DNA from: VRUE01 sp963703235
GTDB taxonomy: Bacteria; Actinomycetota; Thermoleophilia; Solirubrobacterales; 70-9
NCBI GenBank assembly: GCA_963703235.1
Contig: OY969802.1
Location: forward strand, 1,922,001-1,986,000
DNA length: 64,000 nt
Reading direction: 5' to 3'
Of this stretch, positions 35,775 to 43,292 are shown piece by piece. Each line of letters starts with the position of its first letter. The stretch's first letter is position 1. A model generated the notes under the pieces. It had not been told where the DNA came from, did no database searches, and worked only from the letters and a program-made list of their open reading frames with translations. The translations under genes were made by a program, and so were the position numbers.

Positions 35775-36392
35775 TCAGTGACCCCCGGGGGTTGAGTTGC
35801 GAAGACGACGAAGTGACCCGAACAGGTCGATCCCATCATGGACCGCCTCATCGAGCAACGGGACGGGTGCATCCAAGTCAGCCTCGCTGAGCTCTATGAC
35901 CCGTGCGTCGTTACCGGTCCACTCCGTTGCTTTACGTCCGAGCGAGGCAAGCTGCTCACCCCACTCAGGCATCGCTTCGTCGACCGAGGCATGACGGATC
36001 ACAAGCAAGTCGAGGTCGCTCTCTGGTCCAGCCTCGCGTCTTGCCGCTGAGCCGAAGAGCACCACGGCGCGAGGAACAACCCCCCATTGAGCGATCGCAT
36101 TCCGCAGACGCGCGATCAGCTCCTCCCTCGAGGCGGCCAGCATTTCGATCCCCGCAGCCGCCACGTGCTCTCGGTTCAGCCGGTAGAGCTTGGCTTTTCC
36201 GGCGCCCCTGCGAACGACTATCCCCTGCTCGACCAGACGCTCGGCTGCATTGCGAACCCCGTTCTCCGAGCCGCGTGCCACCAAGCTGTGAAGGCGGCGG
36301 CCACTGAACTCCTCGTCGGCGCCGGCGAGCACGGCCAACACGTCCCCGTCGAGAGTAGGAGTGACTACGGCAAATGGATGCGCAAAGTCCAT
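35775..36392 (-). CDS. Winged-helix/MNT nucleotidyltransferase, probable antitoxin
   Basis: A 205-residue protein. Residues about 15-75 resemble a winged helix ('GRRLHSLVARGSENGVRNAAERLVEQGIVVRRGAGKAKLYRLN'), and residues about 105-190 form a minimal nucleotidyltransferase with 'VLFGSAARREAGPESDLDLLVI' (G-S-x-R and D-x-D). Standard MntA antitoxins usually lack the N-terminal DNA-binding domain. The ATG is inside a 22-bp inverted repeat (36389-36440), so this protein is well placed to autoregulate the operon. The message is probably leaderless or nearly so. Confidence 0.78.
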   Translation of the reverse strand: MDFAHPFAVVTPTLDGDVLAVLAGADEEFSGRRLHSLVARGSENGVRNAAERLVEQGIVVRRGAGKAKLYRLNREHVAAAGIEMLAASREELIARLRNAIAQWGVVPRAVVLFGSAARREAGPESDLDLLVIRHASVDEAMPEWGEQLASLGRKATEWTGNDARVIELSEADLDAPVPLLDEAVHDGIDLFGSLRRLRNSTPGGH

Positions 36393-36440
36393 CTATCCGC
36401 ATAATAGTTCCTATATCCGAACTATTATGCGGATAGATGG
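36389..36440. promoter_or_regulatory. 22-bp perfect inverted repeat at the HEPN/MNT promoter
   Basis: Arms 36389-36410 and 36419-36440 are perfectly complementary (end CCATCTATCC / GGATAGATGG) with an 8-base spacer CTATATCC. It is AT-rich against a 70% GC background and covers the antitoxin start codon, so it likely combines promoter and operator. Confidence 0.75.
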
Positions 36441-36448
36441 TTTTGCAG

Positions 36449-37894
36449 CTAGCCCTGCAGGGTGACGAAGCGCTCCTCGGTCAGCTCGAGCACGGCGTAG
36501 GCGGGACCCTCGCGGGTGTTGCCGGAGTCCTTGACGCCTCCGTACGGCATCTGGTCGGCGCGGAAGGTCGGCACCTCGTTGATCAGGACGCCGCCGAACT
36601 CGAGCGCGTTGGCCGCTTCCAGGCCGCGGCCGAGGTCGCGGGTGAAGACACCCGCCTGTAGGCCGTACCTGGAGTCGTTGGCCAGCCGCAGCGCCTCGTC
36701 GAAGTCGCGGTAGCGGTCGACCGTCGCCACCGGGCCGAAGATCTCCTCATGCCAGACCCTGGCCTGGCGCGGCGGCGAACCGAGCAGGGTCGGTGCCAGG
36801 CAGCGCCCCTCGTCGACCAGCTCGCCGCCGGTCAGCAGCTCGGCGCCGGCCGCGACCGCCTCGTCGACCCACTCTTTGACCCGGTCGCGGTCGCCGGGCG
36901 AGATCAGCGGCCCGACGTCGGTCTCGGGGTCGAGCGGGTCGCCGACCCGCAGCGCCTCGGCGTTGGCGACCAGGCGCTCGACGAAGGGGTCGGCGATGTC
37001 CTCGTGGACGAGGATGCGCTGGATCGAGATGCAGCTCTGACCGGCGTGGGAGAAGGCATGGAGCTTGGCCTTGTCGGCCGCTGCCTCCCAGTCGCCGTCG
37101 GCGTGGACGATCAACGGCGCGTTGGAGCCCAGCTCCAGGTTGACCTTCTTGTGGGGGACGCGGCTGCGGATGCCCCAGCCGACCGTCGAGGAGCCGGTGA
37201 AGGTGAGGGCGCGGGTCAGCTCGTGCTCGACGATCGCGTTGCCGACCTCCGATCCGCGCCCGGGGACGACGCTCAACCAACCGTCGGGCAGCCCGGCCTC
37301 GACCAGGATCGCCGCCAGCTTCAGGGCCGAGATCGGCGTCTGGCCGGCCGGCTTGAGGACGACCGCGTTGCCGGCGGCAAGCGCCGGGCCGAGCTTGTGG
37401 GCGACCAGGTTGAGCGGGAAGTTGAAGGGGCTGATCGCGCCGACGACGCCGTAGGGGACGCGCAGCATCACGCCGAGCTTGCCGGCGCCTGCCGGCGAGG
37501 CCTCCATCGGCACCGTGCCGCCGCTCAGCTTGCGCGCCTCGACCGCGGAGAAGGTCAGCGTGTCGACGCAGCGCGACGCCTCGGCCTGTGCCGTCTTCAG
37601 CGGCTTGCCGGCCTCGGCGGCGATCGTCAGCGCCAGCTCGTCCCGGCGCTCAGCGACCGACTCGGCGGCCCGGTCGAGCACGGCGGCGCGCTCATGTTGG
37701 GGGAAGTCGCCGGCTTCGAAGGCGTCGTGGGCGGCCCGCACCGCGCGATCGACCAGCGCCGCGTCGCCCTGCGCGACCCGCCCGACCGCGGTCCCGTCGT
37801 AGGGGCTCGAGACCTCGGCCCACTCGCCGGTCTCGATCCACTCGTCCGCGACGAGCAGCTTGTGATCGACCGCCTGAACCGCCTGCGTCGCCAT
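36449..37894 (-). CDS. Aldehyde dehydrogenase family protein
   Basis: An NAD(P)+-dependent aldehyde dehydrogenase of 481 residues. The catalytic Cys is in 'HAGQSCISIQR' near residue 288 and the general-base Glu in 'NLELGSNAP' near 256. The cofactor-binding 'FTGSSTVG' and the 'ISPFNFPLNL' asparagine region are present. 'EIFGPVATV' near the C-terminus is also intact. It resembles the lactaldehyde/succinate-semialdehyde/non-phosphorylating GAPDH branch; the substrate is not fixed. It could oxidise the aldehyde made by the decarboxylase operon at 26-31 kb, but it is 6 kb away and separately transcribed. Confidence 0.9.
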   Translation of the reverse strand: MATQAVQAVDHKLLVADEWIETGEWAEVSSPYDGTAVGRVAQGDAALVDRAVRAAHDAFEAGDFPQHERAAVLDRAAESVAERRDELALTIAAEAGKPLKTAQAEASRCVDTLTFSAVEARKLSGGTVPMEASPAGAGKLGVMLRVPYGVVGAISPFNFPLNLVAHKLGPALAAGNAVVLKPAGQTPISALKLAAILVEAGLPDGWLSVVPGRGSEVGNAIVEHELTRALTFTGSSTVGWGIRSRVPHKKVNLELGSNAPLIVHADGDWEAAADKAKLHAFSHAGQSCISIQRILVHEDIADPFVERLVANAEALRVGDPLDPETDVGPLISPGDRDRVKEWVDEAVAAGAELLTGGELVDEGRCLAPTLLGSPPRQARVWHEEIFGPVATVDRYRDFDEALRLANDSRYGLQAGVFTRDLGRGLEAANALEFGGVLINEVPTFRADQMPYGGVKDSGNTREGPAYAVLELTEERFVTLQG

Positions 37895-37974
37895 CGATGA
37901 CCTCCTCCTGGTTCTCTTGTTTCAGCCTAGAGCAGGCCGCGACTCCGCCGAGGCGAATCTGTTTGCCTGACGAG

Positions 37975-39219
37975 ATGCGAACCGTTGCCCGAAATGCCGG
38001 CCTGTGGCGGCTTAACCGTCATATACATGGAAAAGTCGCCACACCCCTGCTGGGGCTGCTGGGGGTTAGCCTCCTCTTCGCCGCTCCGGCGCAGGCCGGC
38101 GTCAGCTGGGTCGTCCACGGTCGCGGCTTCGGGCACGGGGTGGGGATGAGCCAGTGGGGCGCCTATGGCTACGCGGTGCACGGCAAGAGCCACCGCTTCA
38201 TCCTCCGCCACTACTACTCGGGGGCCTCGCTCGGCAAGCTGAACGGCCCCAGCGTCGTCCGCGTCCTCGTCGACATCGCCGGCGGCGACCTCGGCTTCAG
38301 CGGCGCCACCAGCGCCTGCGGCGTGCGGCTCGACCGCAACCGCTCCTACGCCGCCCACCGCTCCTTTGGCGCGGTGCGGCTGCGCAGCTCTGCCGGCAGG
38401 ACGCTCGCGCACTGCGGCACCCGGCTGCGGGCCGCCGGCGACGGCACGATCAGGATCGGCGGCGAGCTCTTCCGCGGCGCCCTCGAGGTGGTGCCGACCA
38501 GCAGCGACGCCGGCTCCCTCAACGCGGTCAACGCGGTCGCCCTCGACCAGTACGTCAAAGGCGTCATCCCCAACGAGTCGCCGCCCTCCTGGCCGATGGC
38601 GGCGCTGCGGGCGCAGGCCGTCGCCGCCCGCTCCTTCGCCCTCACGGGGAGGGTCGACGGCAACGGCTTCGACCTCTACGACGACACCCGCAGCCAGGTC
38701 TACGACGGGGTCGCCAGCGAGGCCGCCCGCGCCAACCGCGCCGCCGACGAGACCAGGGGCGAAGTGGTCCGCTACGGCGGCGAGGTCGCGCAGACCTTCT
38801 TCTCGGCCTGCTCGGGCGGCCACACCGAGAGCGTCCAGAACGTCTTCTTCGGCCCCCCGGTCCCCTACCTGGTCGGCGTCCGCGACCCCTACGACCACTA
38901 CTGCCCGCTGCACACCTGGACCCTGCGCTTCTCGGGAGCGGAGATCGGTGCCAAGCTCGGCGCCTACCTGCGGGGGCAGCTGAAGCGCGTCGTGGTGACC
39001 GAGCGCGGCGCCTCGCCGCGGATCGTCTGGGCCCGGCTCTACGGCACCGGCGGCGTCACCAGGATCCGCGGCGACCAGCTGGCCGCCGCGCTCGGCGGCT
39101 ACGACCGCTGGATGCACTTCGTGAAGCTCGAAAACGGCAAACCGGTCGGCGGCGGCAGACCGCCGGGTCGGGCTGGAGGCGACAAAGCACCCGGTCCCGC
39201 CGGAGGGGTTGCCGGGTAG
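37975..39219 (+). CDS. Exported SpoIID/LytB domain protein
   Basis: A 414-residue protein starting at ATG 37975, with a signal peptide ('GKVATPLLGLLGVSLLFAAPAQAG'). It begins with 'WVVHGRGFGHGVGMSQWGAYGYA', the hallmark amino-terminal motif of this group. The SpoIID core follows (about 170-330): 'VNAVALDQYVKGVIPNESPPSWPMAALRAQAVAARSFAL' and 'FFSACSGGHTESVQNVFFG'. SpoIID relatives are lytic transglycosylases acting on stem-less peptidoglycan; the catalytic Glu is probably the one in 'IPNESP'. The tail is Gly/Pro-rich. The stop lies within the left arm of the 39217-39346 palindromic element. Confidence 0.88.
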   Translation: MRTVARNAGLWRLNRHIHGKVATPLLGLLGVSLLFAAPAQAGVSWVVHGRGFGHGVGMSQWGAYGYAVHGKSHRFILRHYYSGASLGKLNGPSVVRVLVDIAGGDLGFSGATSACGVRLDRNRSYAAHRSFGAVRLRSSAGRTLAHCGTRLRAAGDGTIRIGGELFRGALEVVPTSSDAGSLNAVNAVALDQYVKGVIPNESPPSWPMAALRAQAVAARSFALTGRVDGNGFDLYDDTRSQVYDGVASEAARANRAADETRGEVVRYGGEVAQTFFSACSGGHTESVQNVFFGPPVPYLVGVRDPYDHYCPLHTWTLRFSGAEIGAKLGAYLRGQLKRVVVTERGASPRIVWARLYGTGGVTRIRGDQLAAALGGYDRWMHFVKLENGKPVGGGRPPGRAGGDKAPGPAGGVAG

Positions 39220-39346
39220 GAGATCGGGAGTCGCCTCGGCGGAGTGTCGCGAAGCGGGCACCGCAGAGTGTCTCTAGCCGCGAAGCGGCACCAGATTCGT
39301 GAGCGAAGCGAACATCAACTCCGCCGAGGCGACTCCCGATCTCCTA
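39217..39346. repeat. 130-bp palindromic (MITE-like) element
   Basis: Perfect 28-bp inverted arms at 39217-39244 and 39319-39346. The interior carries GTGTCGCGAAGCGGGCACC and CCGCGAAGCGGCACC, resembling the REP-like cluster near 8600-8670. It starts at the spoIID-like stop codon and ends 4 bases before the next stop, so it also separates convergent transcripts. Confidence 0.8.
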
Positions 39347-39350
39347 TGCG

Positions 39351-40341
39351 TCAGCCGTCCGGATAGGGCTGGATCGGGATGCCGTGGTCCGTCTCTCGCA
39401 TGCCGAGCTCATAGGCGGCGCCGGCGGCGAGGGTCAGCTGGCGGGACGGCCGGCCGGGCTGTTCCACGGTCAGCTCCAGGTCCGAGACCGAGCAGTTGAT
39501 CGTGTGGTGCTCGGGGCCCTTGGGGTCAGCGTAGACCCAGCCTACGAACTGCTCCTTCGGGGCTGAGACGCGGCCGCGTACTACGAGGTCCTTGCCGGGG
39601 AGGACGAAGGTGCACTCTCCCGGTGAAGCTTCGATCGAGGCGGCTCGGATCTTGCCGAAGCCTCCTAGGCGGTGGGCCTTGCCGTCGAGCATCAGCATCC
39701 CGGAGGGGATCCAGGGGGTCGTCCAGGGACCGAGCTCGATCCGTGCGGCGCCAGCGTCGAAGTAGGTGTCGGGCGAGCCCTCGAAGCCGGTCCCCTCGAG
39801 CCAGACCCAGCGCTCGGCGTGCTCGCTGCCCCAGTTGTGGCCGATCATCCCCGGCCAGGCGTCGAGCGCGATCGTCTCGTCGCCGACCGTCAGGTTCCCG
39901 GAGAAGCGCGCGTCCGGGTAGGGCGCGACGAACTTGGTTTTGGGCAGGCGGGTCTCGTAGAGGCGGTCGGAGGGGAGGTACTTGCAGGGCTCGGCGTCGC
40001 CGGAGAAGCCGAGGTCCCAGGAGGCCTGCAGCGCCTCGGTGGCGATCTTCCCCACCGCGCGGCCGGGCCCGATCTCGGCCTCCTCGACGCGGATCCAGGA
40101 ACCGGCCGGGGCCGAGAGCTGCGACGAAGGAACCGTTACCTTCATCGCCCGCGGCCCCTCGGCCTCGCGATCGAAGAAGGTGAACCAGATCGACCCCTTC
40201 GGCTCCTCCCCGGGTCGCTTGTGAACGGTGTGGCGGATCCAGAATCCCCCGGCCGCCGCCCGGCCGGCAGGCCTTGACGTAGAAGCTCTCGTAGTGGCCG
40301 GCCTTGGCGTCGACCCGCGGGAACCGCGCTCCCTGCTCCAT
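39351..40341 (-). pseudogene. Lipocalin/tocopherol-cyclase-like beta-barrel protein, frameshifted near 40248
   Basis: A protein of about 330 residues starting at ATG 40341 ('MEQGARFPRVDAKAGHYESFYVKACRP'). The first 31 residues are in one frame, and the remainder ('FWIRHTVHKRPGEEPKGSIWFTFFDREAEG' onward) in the next. Removing one C from the CCCCC run at 40246-40250 joins them cleanly. The core phrases 'WPGMIGHNWGSEHAERWVWLEG' and 'YFDAGAARIELGPWTTPWIPSG' resemble the double-lipocalin fold of AttH/CrtC/tocopherol cyclase relatives, which is a tentative family call. Enzymatic activity is unknown. Confidence 0.65.
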
Positions 40342-40355
40342 GCCCCGAACATTAG

Positions 40356-40410
40356 AGGGACGAGCCGTGAGTTATGCACCCTATGGGTGCATAACTCACG
40401 GCTCGTCCCT
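40356..40410. repeat. 55-bp perfect palindromic repeat, copy 2
   Basis: Perfect 26-bp arms (40356-40381 and 40385-40410) separated by TAT, starting AGGGACGAGCCGTGAGTT. The right arm recurs at 31475-31500. It lies between the ychF stop and the start of the lipocalin-like gene, so it could terminate ychF. Confidence 0.85.
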
Positions 40411-40415
40411 TCTAT

Positions 40416-41489
40416 TCAGACCTTGATGGTGATTACGTCGCCGTCCTGCACGACGTAGTCGCGGCCCTCGATGCGGAGCAGGCCCCGGTCGCGGGCCGGC
40501 GCGTAGCCGCCGCACTCGACCAGCTGCCGCCAGCCGATCGCCTCGGCTTTGACGAAGGCTTCCTGGATCTCGGTGTGGATCGTGCCGGCCGCCTCCCAGG
40601 CGGTGGCGCCGCGCTGCAGCGGCCGCGCCACCGCTTCCTTGTCCTCGCCGGCGGTGAAGAAGACGATCAGGTCGAGCAGGTCGTAGGCGGCGCGGACGAG
40701 CCGGGCCAGGCCGGAGCCCTCGACCCCGTAGGACTCGCGCATCTCCTCGGCTTCGGCCGCGTCCAGCTCGGCCAGCTCGCCCTCGATCCGGGCGCTGACG
40801 GCGACCACGCCGGCGCCGCTCGCCGCCGCGTGCTCCGCCACCGCCTGCGGCGCCTCGGCGTCCCCCTCGTCGACGTTGGCGACGTAGAGAGTCGGCTTCG
40901 AGGTCAGCGCCTGCAGATTTCGCGCCGCCTCCGGGGCAGCGTCCGGCACCGGCACGCCGCGCGCCGGCCGGCCGGCGGCCAGCTCGTCGAATACCGTCTG
41001 CAGCCAGTCGCGCTCGGCGATCGCCTCGGCGTCGCCCGACTTGGCGCCCTTGGTGACCCGTTCGAGGCGGCGCTCGGTCTGCTCGTAGTCGGCCAGGGTC
41101 AGCTCGGTCTCGATCGTCTCGATGTCGGCCAGCGGGTCGACGCGGCCGTCGGGGTGCGGCACGCCGGAGTCCTCGTGGCAGCGGACGACGTGGCAGATCG
41201 CATCGGTCTCGCGGATCGAGGCGAGAAAGCGGTTGCCGAGGCCCTCGCCCTCGGAGGCGCCCTTGACCAGGCCGGCGATGTCGTGGAAGGAGATCGTCGC
41301 CGGCACCAGCTCGGAGCTGCCGACCGTCTCCCCCACCCGCTGCAGGCGCTCGTCCGGCACCTGGGCGATCGCCACGTTTGGCTCGATCGTCGTGAACGGG
41401 TAGTCGCCGGTCTGGGCGCCGCCCTTGGTCAGCGCGTTGAAGAGGGTCGACTTGCCGGCGTTGGGCAGGCCGACGATCCCGACCTTCAT
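40416..41489 (-). CDS. ychF: YchF family ATPase (Obg-like)
   Basis: A universally conserved ribosome-associated P-loop NTPase, 357 residues from ATG 41489. G1 is 'GLPNAGKSTLFN', G3 is 'DIAGLVKGASEGEGLGNRFL', and the G4 position reads 'NVDE' rather than NKxD, which is the feature that makes YchF prefer ATP. The C-terminal TGS domain ends 'DRGLLRIEGRDYVVQDGDVITIKV'. The longer upstream frame is not used because the family always begins 'MKVGIVGLPNAGKST'. Confidence 0.95.
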   Translation of the reverse strand: MKVGIVGLPNAGKSTLFNALTKGGAQTGDYPFTTIEPNVAIAQVPDERLQRVGETVGSSELVPATISFHDIAGLVKGASEGEGLGNRFLASIRETDAICHVVRCHEDSGVPHPDGRVDPLADIETIETELTLADYEQTERRLERVTKGAKSGDAEAIAERDWLQTVFDELAAGRPARGVPVPDAAPEAARNLQALTSKPTLYVANVDEGDAEAPQAVAEHAAASGAGVVAVSARIEGELAELDAAEAEEMRESYGVEGSGLARLVRAAYDLLDLIVFFTAGEDKEAVARPLQRGATAWEAAGTIHTEIQEAFVKAEAIGWRQLVECGGYAPARDRGLLRIEGRDYVVQDGDVITIKV

Positions 41490-41538
41490 CGGACGCCGCC
41501 TCCTCCGCTGCCGCGTCCGGGGGCGGCTTTCTCGGTTC

Positions 41539-42033
41539 TCATAGGGATAGTGGAACCAGGAGGCCGAGGGCGACGCCGAGGAGAGCGCCGGCGGCAACGT
41601 CGGAGGGATAGTGCATGCCGAGGTAGGGACGCCCGAGCGCAAGGGCGATGGCGAGCAGGAAGGCAAGCGCCCCGAGCGGCTCGACCCTGGTCATAGCCGT
41701 CGCCACCGCGAACGAAGAGGTCGCGTGGGCGGAGGGAAAGCTCAACGAGCTCGGTGCCCCACCCAGCGGCGGCAACCCCTCCAACACCGGCCGCGGCCGC
41801 CGCACGACCAGCTTCACCACGTAGTTGAGCCCGATCGCGACGGGCCCCAGCGCGGCGCAGATCAGCCACGCCTCGCGGTTGGAGCCGTCGACCAGAGCCA
41901 GCAGAACGCCAAGTGCCACCCAAACCGCCCCGTTGTTCCCCGCCTTCCCCAGAGCCCTAATAGCTTTCTCCAAGCCGGCCGTGTGCCCACGGGTCCGCAT
42001 CGAGTGGAGGATTTTCGAATCGATATCGCGCAT
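41539..42033 (-). CDS. PAP2 superfamily membrane phosphatase
   Basis: A 164-residue integral membrane phosphatase. The three PAP2 motifs are visible: 'KLVVRRPRP' (K-x6-RP), 'FPSAHATSS' (PSxH with catalytic His), and 'GRPYLGMHYPSDVAAGALLG' (R-x5-H-x3-D). About four or five transmembrane helices are predicted. Substrates in this family include undecaprenyl pyrophosphate and phosphatidylglycerol phosphate. ATG 42033 ('MRDIDSKILH') is preferred; the upstream frame is repeat DNA. It lies 49 bases upstream of ychF on the same strand. Confidence 0.88.
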   Translation of the reverse strand: MRDIDSKILHSMRTRGHTAGLEKAIRALGKAGNNGAVWVALGVLLALVDGSNREAWLICAALGPVAIGLNYVVKLVVRRPRPVLEGLPPLGGAPSSLSFPSAHATSSFAVATAMTRVEPLGALAFLLAIALALGRPYLGMHYPSDVAAGALLGVALGLLVPLSL

Positions 42034-42067
42034 CGGCGGCGCAGAATAAGCGCTGCTCGGGCGGGTG

Positions 42068-42191
42068 GTGTCGGGTGGGGGTGTCCTGCGCCGGGCGAAG
42101 TCTGCGGAGGGCAAGCCCTCATCCCGCCGCCCGCGTGGTCCCGGTGCCCGGAGCAGAGCGAAGCCCAAGCAGGGCACTCCCACCCGACGAC
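42068..42191. repeat. 124-bp imperfect palindromic element
   Basis: Left arm 42068-42089 (GTGTCGGGTGGGGGTGTCCTGC in part) pairs with 42169-42191 with a few mismatches. Size and the GTGG-GGGGGTGTCC core resemble the element inside the helicase gene at 6258-6382. It lies upstream of the BtrH-like gene. Confidence 0.6.
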
Positions 42192-42229
42192 AGGACCCGT
42201 CCGCCGCACCGCTCAGTCAGTATCCGCCC

Positions 42230-43198
42230 ATGCCTTTCGTTCCGGGATACGTCCACACCCCCGGCAACCACTGCGGCTCGACCGCCCTGCGCAACCTGCT
42301 GCGCTTCCACGGCGTCGAGATCAGCGAGGAGATGGCCTTCGGGCTCGGCGCCGGCGCCTGCTTCTACTACGTCACCCTGCCCGACGCCTCCCCCAGCCGC
42401 TGGTTCAACGGCCGCACCGCCCGCCTCGAGGAGACCTTCGACGAGCTGACCGGCGCGGCCCTGGAGATGCGGACCTTCGAGCCGGGCGACGGCGACGCCT
42501 GGGAGGCGGCTCGGGCCGAGGTCGATGCCGGCAACCCGGTCCTCCTCCTCACCGACCTCTACTACCTCGACCACTACGGCAACTCGGCCCACTTCCCGGG
42601 CCACGCGGTCGTCCTCGCCGGCTACGACGAGGAGCTTGCCCATCTCTCCGACACCGCTTTCGAGGAGATGCAGACGACCCGGTTGACGAGCCTCGACAAG
42701 GCCCGCCACAGCAGCCATCCTGCCTACCCGCTCGCCGGCCACATGTTCACCGTCTCCGGCGAGGTCGACCCGGCGCGCCTGCGCGAAGCGATCCCGGCGG
42801 CGATCGAGCGCGCCGCCAGGGCGATGGTCGAGCCCGAGTTCCGCAACTTCTCCGGCCTCGACGCCGTCCGTCGCCTCGCCGAGGAGGCGGGCTCCTGGCC
42901 CGAGGTCGCCGAGGACTGGCAGTGGTGCGCCCGCTTCGGCTACCAGGTGATCGAGCGCCGCGGCACCGGCGGCGGCGCCTTCCGCCTCATGTACTCGCGG
43001 TTCCTGGAAGAGGCCGGCAGAGCCGAGGCACCGCTGGCTGCGGATGCCGCCGCGAGCTGGACCGAGCTGGCCGAGGCCTTCCGCGCCGCCAGCGAGCGCG
43101 ACGTCCCAGACCCCGGGCTCTGGGACGAGGTCGGCTCCTCCGCACACCGGGTCGCCGAGGCCGAGGAGCGCCTCTGGTCCGAACTGGCTACTCCGTAG
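42230..43198 (+). CDS. BtrH N-terminal/DUF4872 domain protein
   Basis: A 322-residue protein starting at ATG 42230. The N-terminus 'YVHTPGNHCGSTALRNLLRFHGVEISEEMAFGLGAGACFYY' is typical of the butirosin biosynthesis protein H N-terminal domain, a papain-like acyltransferase fold with the Cys in 'NHCGST' and a His in 'GHAVVLAGYDEE'. The C-terminal half matches DUF4872. BtrH transfers an acyl group from carrier protein to an aminoglycoside, but most relatives lie outside antibiotic clusters, as here, and their substrate is unknown. It stands alone. Confidence 0.8.
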   Translation: MPFVPGYVHTPGNHCGSTALRNLLRFHGVEISEEMAFGLGAGACFYYVTLPDASPSRWFNGRTARLEETFDELTGAALEMRTFEPGDGDAWEAARAEVDAGNPVLLLTDLYYLDHYGNSAHFPGHAVVLAGYDEELAHLSDTAFEEMQTTRLTSLDKARHSSHPAYPLAGHMFTVSGEVDPARLREAIPAAIERAARAMVEPEFRNFSGLDAVRRLAEEAGSWPEVAEDWQWCARFGYQVIERRGTGGGAFRLMYSRFLEEAGRAEAPLAADAAASWTELAEAFRAASERDVPDPGLWDEVGSSAHRVAEAEERLWSELATP

Positions 43199-43292
43199 TA
43201 ACCACCTATTGAGCTGGCGCAGGCCGTGCTGTACAGTTTTTTAGAGCGGGAGGCGGGGTAAGAGGAGTTGAACCCGTCTTGAGGAGAGCTAC

